Assembly (NCBI GenBank): GCA_033725935.1
Contig: MU867072.1
Span: 1 to 64,000 of the forward strand
DNA from: Cladorrhinum sp. PSN259
Lineage: Eukaryota; Ascomycota; Sordariomycetes; Sordariales; Podosporaceae
Direction of reading: 5' to 3'
DNA: 64,000 bases
The notes under the pieces are model-generated. The model was not told the DNA's origin. It did no database searches and saw nothing but the letters and a program-made list of their open reading frames with translations. Positions 57,316 through 64,000 of this stretch are shown one piece after another (position 1 is the first letter of the stretch; every line of letters starts with the position of its first letter). The translations under genes and the position numbers were made by a program.

Positions 57316-58161
57316 ATGGCCTCCAGAGGACCTCCCGGCGCCCGTGGCGGCATGAGCAACCGCTTCGCCCAGTTCAAGCTTGTTCTGCTTGGTGAGTTGT
57401 GTTGGTCTGAAGAGAGAGAGGGAGGATGCAGGGCTGACGTGTTGCAGGTGAATCCGCTGTTGGAAAGAGCTCGATAGTATTGCGTTTTGTCAAGGTGAGT
57501 CGGATCCGTCGGGAAAAAAGAGTGAATGGCGACGGCGCAACTAACAGCAGACGGACAGGATCAATTTGATTCGTACAGAGAATCTACCATCGGCGCTGCT
57601 TTCCTAACACAGACCATCTCCCTCGACGAGAACACGACAGTCAAGTTCGAGATCTGGGATACCGCAGGCCAGGAGCGGTACAAGTCTTTGGCACCCATGT
57701 ACTACCGGAATGCAAACTGCGCAGTGGTTGTCTACGATATCACGCAAGCCGTATGTCTTTCTCTTTGTCGTTGTCATCTCTCCTGATATCTTGCTGACGC
57801 AAAAGTCCCACAGTCATCACTCGACAAGGCCAAGTCGTGGGTCAAGGAACTACAACGCCAGGCGAACGAGAACATCATCATTGCCCTTGCAGGAAACAAG
57901 TTGGATTTGGTGACGGAGCAACCGGACAAACGAGCAATCCCGACAGTCGAGGCTGAGGCTTACGCAAAGGAAGCCGGCCTTCTATTCTTTGAGACATCGG
58001 CAAAGACGGCAGAGAATGTTCAGGAGCTGTTTACCGCCATCGCCAAGAAGCTGCCACTCGATCAGGTTGGGCCGAGACATGCCCGGCCGGGCCAGCGACC
58101 TGGTGTGAGCCTACATCCCGAAGGGGCGAACACTCAAGCCGGAGGGCCTTGTGCTTGCTGA
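57316..58161 (+). CDS. rab5: RAB5-family GTPase (Ypt5/Vps21)
   Basis: Four exons, 57316-57391, 57448-57494, 57559-57750 and 57814-58161, give 220 aa. Donors are GTGAGT, GTGAGT and GTATGT, and phases 1, 0 and 0 fit. The P-loop GESAVGKS is at 26-33 and is split by intron 1. Switch I is [10 protein letters not shown], switch [20 protein letters not shown] (typical of Rab5), then GNKLD and ETSAK for guanine binding. The C-terminus GPCAC supplies the double-cysteine CxC for geranylgeranylation. The N-terminal extension ([16 protein letters not shown]) is common in filamentous fungi. Rab5 directs early-endosome fusion and long-range endosome motility along hyphae. It shares its promoter region with sac1. 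Confidence 0.97.
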
Positions 58162-58796
58162 ATGATGATGATATGCTGGTGTGTGTAGAAAGGAGCAGGG
58201 AGCTGTAGTTATGGAATGGTCTTTCTGAGATGAGGGGACTGGAATATCGACCTTACAACAAAGAAATACACATCTCGAAGCGGACTCATGATGGGAGAAT
58301 GGGGGTGGTATTATTTTTCGCGTTTAATACCTCATTTTTATTTCTTGTTCTTTTAAGGGTTGTTTTTTTTCATGATTGAACTCTCAACACCTTAGTTGAG
58401 AAGGAGCGAACGTCGTGAATGGCGTAGGGAGAAGCCGGGCTGAATGCGTTTTTGATGTACAGTATGCAGCAGATAGAGCAACAGCTTGCAAACGGACTCG
58501 TAATCCTAATGATGGATCTTTATTTTTTTTGTTTTGTAATTCACTTGGAATAATCATGGGGGACAGGTGTTGATGATGAGTGAGTGAGTGGTAAGCGGGA
58601 AGTGGTGATATGATGGATGCCAAGACAGGGCCCTGTCACAACGGTCCTCTCAGAAGCCAAGCTGGGCTCCAAGGATTTTGACAGTTACCCGCAGCTCTTC
58701 CCGGAACTTTGCCGAGCTCTTTTTTGCTCAGTATCCCCCCCGACAACCACCATTTCCACCCCTCCAATTGCGCCGTGACGGCCACTCCATCCCCTC
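58162..58796. other. Gap rab5/mic60
   Basis: The 3' flank of rab5 and the promoter of mic60, co-directional. Nothing else is seen. Confidence 0.65.
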
Positions 58797-60964
58797 ATGT
58801 TGCGGACATCGCTACAGTCAGTGAGGGCGCTGGGCAGCAGGCCTGCGGCAGCCGTTGTTGGCCGCCAATGGCAGGTTGCCGCCGCCCGCCGTGCAGTCGT
58901 GTCAGGGCAGGTATGAGGTCATCTTTATCTCCAATTTCACTACTCATGAGCTCCTAACCTTGCCCCCGTTTGTCACAGAGATTCTATGCCGATGACAAGA
59001 AGCCCGCCCAGCCCGCAGTTCTCCCCGCCTCCGAGACTCTTACTGCTCCCTCTACCCCTCCTCCTGCAGCTCCCCAGACAGCCCCATCGGCGACAATTCC
59101 CCCGGCTCAAACTCCCCTGACGCCTCCTCCTCCCCCTCCTCCCCTGGCGCAGCCCGTCCAGCCGCTCAAGAAGAAGAGGGGATTCTTCGCCAGACTGCGC
59201 AGGTTCCTCTTGACCCTCACGCTTCTCAGCGCCCTCGGCTTCGGTGGTGGTGTTTGGTACTCTCGCATCAACGATAACTTCCACGACTTCTTCACCGAGT
59301 ATATCCCCTACGGCGAGCAGGCTGTTTTGTACTTCGAGGAGCTTGACTTTAAGAAGCGCTTCCCCAATGTTGCGAACAAGGTCACGGGCAGGAAACCGGT
59401 TGCTAGCGAGCAGATCAGCGTCCCGGCCCAGAGCGGTGCTTCGTGGCGCGTTGCTGATAGTGGTGAGCCCGCTGGTCGGCAGTCAAGCGCCGTCCAGAAG
59501 GTTGCTGCTGCCAAGGAGACCGTGAAGGAGACCGTCAAGGAGACTGTTAAGGAGGTTAAGGAGGCCGTCAAGCCTGCTGAGCCCAAGACTGTCGCCGTGA
59601 AGAAGGCTAAGAAGGAACCAGCTGCCCGTCCCCAGGTCGAGGCCAAGGATGCAGTTCCTACCAAGCCAGTGCCGGCTGTAGTTGCCGAAAAGGTCGATGA
59701 GGTGGTCGCTTCTCACAAGCCTGCCGCCGCGCCAGTCAAGAAGCCTTTCAGGGCTCCCGAGGTTGACGAGCCCTCAGTTTGGCCCCCTGCTTCCCCCATC
59801 GATGGCCTTTCTATCCCCTACGCCAACGAGCCCGTCGTCCAGAACCTTGTTCGGATGTTGAACGACCTTATCGCAGTGATTAACCATGATGGTGCCCAAG
59901 CAAGGTATTCTACAGCCATCAGCAAGGCCAAGGACGACATCTCCAAGGTCGGCCAGCAGATCATGGACATCAAGAAGAATGTGGAGGAGAAGACCGCCAA
60001 GGAGCTCAAGGGCCGAGTTGATGAGGTTGACAAGCACGCCAACGAGCTTGTTGGCATGCTTGAAAAGGCTATGGTCACTCAGGAGGAACAGTGGAGACGC
60101 GAGTTCGAGTCCGAGATGGAACGGTTGAAGCACAGCTATGATGAGAAGGTCAGACTCATTCAGGAGCGCGAGCGTCAGTTGGCCGAGCGCAAGATCGACA
60201 ACAAGCTCCTCGAGCAGGCTGTTGAGCTGCAGCGCCAGTTCTCTCGCGATATTCAGAAGCATGTTGAGCAGGAGCGTGATGGTCGTCTTGGTCGTCTTGC
60301 CGAGTTGTCAACTGCTGTCGCTGATCTTGAGAAGCTCACCTCTGGCTGGAATGATATTGTTGACACAAACTTGCGTACTCAGCAGCTTCATGTTGCCGTT
60401 GAGGCCGTCCGCGCCAGTCTCGAGGATGCTCACCACCCCCGTCCCTTCATCAAGGAGCTTGTCGCCCTCAAAGAGATTGCTGCTGAAGACCCCGTTGTGG
60501 ATGCTGCGATTGCGTCTATCCACCCCTCGGCTTACCAGCGTGGTATTTCTACCTCCGCTGAGTTGATTGATCGTTTCCGCCGGGTTGCTAGCGAGGTTCG
60601 CAAGGCCTCTCTCCTTCCCGAGGACGCCGGTGTTGCCAGCCACGCCTCCAGCTACATTTTGAGCAAGGTCATGTTCCAGAAGAAGGGTCTTGCGGCTGGT
60701 GATGATGTTGAGAGCATTCTTGCCAGAACTCAGACCTTCCTTGAGGAGGGCGATCTTGATAATGCGGCGAGAGAGATGAACGGGTTGAATGGATGGGCCA
60801 AGACTTTGAGCAGGGATTGGTTGGGTGAGGTTAGAAAGGTGTTGGAGGTGCAGCAAGCTCTTGAGGTATGTCTCTTTTTTTCCCCATTGAAGGCAGCGCT
60901 TTACTAATGACTTTTACAGGTTATCCAAACCGAAGCTAGACTTCAGAGTTTGAGGGTTGAGTAA
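58797..60964 (+). CDS. mic60: MICOS subunit MIC60 (mitofilin, FCJ1)
   Basis: Three exons, 58797-58910, 58979-60865 and 60920-60964, give 681 aa. Exon 1 encodes a classic mitochondrial presequence (MLRTSLQSVRALGSRPAAA), rich in Arg and without acidic residues, running into SGQ-RFYADD, a likely processing site. A Pro-rich stretch is followed by one membrane helix (about 114-131) with a glycine-rich GFGGG patch. The intermembrane-space part has Lys/Glu repeats (KETVKETVKEVKEAVKP), a long coiled coil at about 300-450, and the C-terminal mitofilin domain ending VIQTEARLQSLRVE, which comes partly from exon 3. MIC60 holds cristae junctions together and contacts the outer membrane. The last exon is only 45 nt and easily missed. 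Confidence 0.97.
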
Positions 60965-61542
60965 AGACAGAAGCATGTGGTGCAATAAAAGACATTTTCA
61001 TTTTCCTTTGTTCTTTGTACATTGACCTCTTTAGAACCGTGGCTTTTCTTGTTCCCAGCCTCCGTTTTTGGTGGAAAATAAAACGGCGATGGAGTTTCTT
61101 TTAAGCTACGGAGGTGCTGTATTAAGTAGTCAAAGTCAATAGACATGGTTAGCGGTGGTTTTTTTAGGATGCTCTTGGTTTGTATTTGTAAATTTGTTTT
61201 TTGGTTGTAGGTAGAGTTTATGGCTGCGTTCCCCTGAATCCAGTTTTGGTGGTATTGCTTGAATGACAGTGGCCCGTAACTCGTTTGTCCCGCAACTGAT
61301 TGAGCATTTTGTATGTTTAGATTTTCCTCCCAATTTCGAACTTTATTGTAAGCTTAAAAAACAAATCCGCAATCGGCCATGTACAAACAGTTCAGTACTA
61401 AACAAATTCAACAGCCCGCTTAGATACTCCGGACCGGAGCCGAATTCTCGCATTGCATCGGCCTCAGCGGAGTCACATTCCGCGCCGGTCTTGATCCTCA
61501 TCTTCACATTTTGCTTCTCATTCTCAAACGATAAAATCTGAA
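60965..61542. other. Gap mic60/folylpolyglutamate synthase
   Basis: The mic60 3' flank and the promoter of the next gene, co-directional, 578 bp. Nothing else is seen. Confidence 0.65.
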
Positions 61543-61702
61543 ATGCTACGACCAGCCTTGCATCTAAAACACTCCAACAAGATTGTCCCCATTCACAGAG
61601 CTATTCTCCCTCGCCGTCAACCCATCACATTTCTTCTTCACCAACCAACCTCACATCAACGGACTATCTGTTTCTCAACTACTCTCAAAATGGCATCATT
61701 AT

Positions 61703-61734
<32 letters not shown>

Positions 61735-63255
61735 GCATACGACCAAGCCCTGTCCCGGCTCTCCTCCCTCCAATCAAACACCTCCATAACCTCCCTCTTC
61801 ACCTCCCTACCCGCCCCCTCCAAGAAGGACATCAACTCCCTCGCCATCCCCGAGATGCAAGCCTGGTGCGTCCGCGCGGGACTAACTCCCGAACTCCTCG
61901 CTTCTTCAGGGCTTAAATGCGTTCATGTGGCCGGGACGAAGGGTAAAGGATCAGTATCATCTTACGTGGCTTCCATCCTGCAGCAGTACAGTTCTGCTGG
62001 TACCCCTGTGGGATTATATACTTCTCCGCACTTAGTCTCTGTTCGGGAGCGGATAAACATCGACGGGAAGCCAGTATCCAGGGAGTTGTTCACTCGCTAC
62101 GTCAATCTCGTCTGGGACGCGCTCACGTCGTCTGCTCTAAAGCTGGATAAAGGCCTCACACAAAAAGAATGCGAAGGACCGGGGACGAAACCGTTTTACT
62201 TTCGGTTCCTGACGATTGTCGCGCTGCGGATGTTTGTGGATGAGGGAATCAAGAACGCGGTGGTGGAGTGCGGCATAGGCGGCGAGTACGACTCCACGAA
62301 TGCTGTTTTTTTGAGCGGTGGAGAGAATGTCGTCAGCTGCGCGGTGGTCACGCAGCTCGGGATAGACCACGTGGGCATGCTGGGCGACACGGTCGAAAAG
62401 ATTGCGTGGCACAAAGCTGGGATTTTTAAACCGCAGAGAAAGGGGTTCACGCTGGGGAGGAGTAAACAAAATTCGGTCATTGAGGTTTTGAGAGAGAGGG
62501 CGAGGGAGAAGGGCGCCGCTGAGCTGGTGGAGGTTGGGGAGGAGGAGGTACGAGAGTGGGATGGGGTCGAGGATGCGAACCTGGAGGGACCGTTCGCGAA
62601 GGGGAATATGGCATTGGCTGTGCATGCTGCCAGGGAGCATTTATTGAGGCAGGGGGTCAAGTTTGAAGGGGTGTTTGGTGAGGATGGGAAGTGGACATTG
62701 AAGGATATACCGGAGGAGTTTGTCAAGGGGTTGAGGGAGGCGAGGTTGAGAGGGAGATGTGAGATTGTAAATGATAAGAGGGACGCAAGTGTTGAGTGGT
62801 GTGTGGATGGGGCTCATACGGAGGATAGTCTCGCGGGCGTTGGGGAGTGGTTTGCCGGAAGAGTCAAAGAGGATGGGTTGACGGTGTTGGTGTTCAACCA
62901 GCAGGATAGGGATCCAGCTGTTTTGTTGAAGGCTTTGTTGAATGGTGCAAAGAAAGGGTTTGGGGAGGGGGGGAGTGTGTTTACGCATGCTATTTTTACG
63001 AGGAACGAGGAGAATCGGGCGAAGGAAGGGGAGGAGAGAGATGTGAGTGCGCAGCGGAAGGCTGAGGAGACTATGAAGGCTTTTGATAGCCGGGTAGAGA
63101 CGAGCGTGTATACCAATGTTGGGTCTGCTGTTGAGCATGTGAGGGTACTGGCTGCCCAAGCGAAAAAAGAGGGTAAAAGCTGTAAGGCTTTGGCTACGGG
63201 CAGCTTCTACCTTGTTGGTGGTGTACTCAGGCTGATTGACGAGGTTGAGTATTAG
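61543..63255 (+). CDS. met7: Folylpolyglutamate synthase
   Basis: An intronless frame of 570 aa. Mur-ligase-type ATP-grasp features are present: P-loop HVAGTKGKGSVSSYV (GTKGKGS at 131-137), the FPGS signature SPHLVSVRERINIDGKPV, GIGGEYDSTNA, QLGIDHVGMLGDTVEKIAWHKAGIF, and the C-terminal domain with WCVDGAHTEDSLAG and LVFNQQDRDP. The enzyme adds glutamates to folates, which retains them in the cell. Residues 1-49 are Arg/His-rich and free of acidic residues, like a mitochondrial presequence. Met50, in CAAAATGGC context, opens the cytosolic form, so one gene may supply both compartments, as in other eukaryotes. Just after Met50 lies a Ser/Ala run. The name follows the yeast orthologue. Confidence 0.95.
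61692..61737 (+). repeat. TCA/AGC trinucleotide repeat coding Ser and Ala runs
   Basis: A (TCA)n run followed by (GCA)n, read as Ser then Ala, lies a few codons after Met50 of folylpolyglutamate synthase. It keeps frame, and its length probably varies between strains. Confidence 0.9.
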
Positions 63256-63506
63256 AACAAGAGAGCTTAGAGCTATGGTTTTGTCGGTTATAAAAAATAA
63301 AGAAACGAACGCCATCACACGCAAGATTGACATGGTTTATTACTGGTATTTATTATATTTCATTTCTATACTTTTGAAAAAAGGCATTCGCCAAAATTGA
63401 GAACCCAAAAAGCCCAAACCAATCCCCAATAAACTCCGTTACAATGCAATAATTTCATCCCTTGTTTATTTTTCATATCCTTCCACCCTTCAACAGATTA
63501 GCTGCC
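63256..63506. other. Convergent 3' gap
   Basis: About 250 bp between the stop codons of folylpolyglutamate synthase and the xylitol dehydrogenase gene. It is A/T-rich with poly(A)-site-like sequence on both strands. Confidence 0.65.
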
Positions 63507-64000
63507 TTAGCAGCACCCCGCATCATCCTTCTTGAGAGCCTCCTTCAACTTGGCCTCATCAACGTGGGTATCCAACGCACCCTCAACCTTCTCGTTAGGA
63601 CCGGCAATCAAGATCTTGATCACCTCACCCTCCTTCACCTTCTTGAAGGCCTCCTCAGCGTCCTTGAAAGCAACGACACCGTTCACAAGCGCCTTGACGT
63701 CGACCTTGCCGGCAGCGACAAGTTCGATAGCAAGCTTGTAATCACCGCTGCCATAACGGAACGAACCACGAGCGGTAACCTCCTTCAAGCACAGAGCCAT
63801 GATGGGAAAGTTTATATCTGACTTTCCCATGCCGCCCTGAACGTAGGTACCGCCCATGCGGACAACGTGAAGAGACGTCTGGATGGAGGGTTCCGCTCCC
63901 GAAGCGTCAATGACGACATCGGCGCCCTTGCCGAGGTCAGCAGCGGCGATGAGGCTCTTGGCGTTCTCCTCTGGGGACACCCGCTGAGAGAGGTAGGTGT
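63507..64000 (-). CDS. xdh1: Xylitol dehydrogenase (D-xylulose reductase), 3' part only
   Basis: The frame is open to the window edge, so only the C-terminal 164 residues are present and the start lies outside. The sequence reads TYLSQRVSPEENAKSL, GADVVIDASGAEPSIQTSL, HVVRMGGTYVQGGMGKSDIN, GSFRYGSGDYKLAIELVAAG, then VIKILIAGP. This is the cofactor-binding and C-terminal half of a zinc-type medium-chain polyol dehydrogenase. The RGSFRYGSGDY block is characteristic of xylitol and sorbitol dehydrogenases. The enzyme oxidises xylitol to D-xylulose with NAD in pentose catabolism. L-arabinitol or sorbitol dehydrogenase is the main alternative, since the distinguishing N-terminal residues are not in view. 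It ends in DDAGCC. Confidence 0.85.
   Translation of the reverse strand, partial: TYLSQRVSPEENAKSLIAAADLGKGADVVIDASGAEPSIQTSLHVVRMGGTYVQGGMGKSDINFPIMALCLKEVTARGSFRYGSGDYKLAIELVAAGKVDVKALVNGVVAFKDAEEAFKKVKEGEVIKILIAGPNEKVEGALDTHVDEAKLKEALKKDDAGCC

Noticed and set aside
60308..60856. 182-codon frame antisense to mic60
   Set aside because: Shadow of the mitofilin domain coding strand.

Overview
The window is nuclear DNA of a filamentous ascomycete (Pezizomycotina). Sordariomycetes, and probably Sordariales, is my best guess. The signs are: short spliceosomal introns (about 50-150 nt) with GTRAGT-type donors and CTAAC-type branch points just before the acceptor; long gene-free gaps with microsatellites; and a set of recognisable fungal orthologues. 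These are PER1, ELL, kinesin-5, the Rrn9 domain, PIG-U/GAB1, SAC1, RAB5, MIC60, folylpolyglutamate synthase and xylitol dehydrogenase. The species call is inference. Gene models below were spliced by hand so that donors, acceptors and reading phase agree.

Layout. 0-15 kb: PER1 (GPI-anchor lipid remodelling, minus), an unassigned 674-aa protein with a WTKAM/SANT-like segment (minus), a type II membrane O-fucosyltransferase-like protein (plus), a microsatellite-rich gap, and the Pol II elongation factor ELL (minus). 14.7-25.7 kb: an 11-kb stretch with no convincing gene, holding a perfect 24-bp palindrome and several GTAC inverted repeats. 25.7-26.8 kb: an rrg1/EFM2-type methyltransferase. 27.4-32.4 kb: an accessory island of three co-oriented, unrecognised genes (A, B, C). 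A and B share an N-terminal helix-turn-helix-like segment, and B and C share a C-terminal His/Trp/Cys-rich domain. This is the most novel-looking part of the window. 33-48 kb: a 1210-aa membrane-tailed protein (minus), a J-domain protein (plus), a UPF0183/PHAF1 protein (minus), kinesin-5 (plus) and a HAD-type dehalogenase (plus). 48-64 kb: an Rrn9-domain protein with an added C2H2 finger (minus), PIG-U/GAB1 (plus), SAC1 (minus), RAB5 (plus), MIC60 (plus), folylpolyglutamate synthase (plus), and the 3' part of xylitol dehydrogenase (minus, cut by the window edge).

There are no operons. Most neighbours are divergent or convergent and work in unrelated housekeeping pathways: ER/GPI (PER1, GAB1), lipid signalling and endosomes (SAC1, RAB5), mitochondria (MIC60, folate), transcription (ELL, Rrn9) and mitosis (kinesin-5). 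Only the A-B-C island looks like a lineage-specific functional unit. I found no intact transposon, rRNA gene, convincing tRNA gene or CRISPR array.
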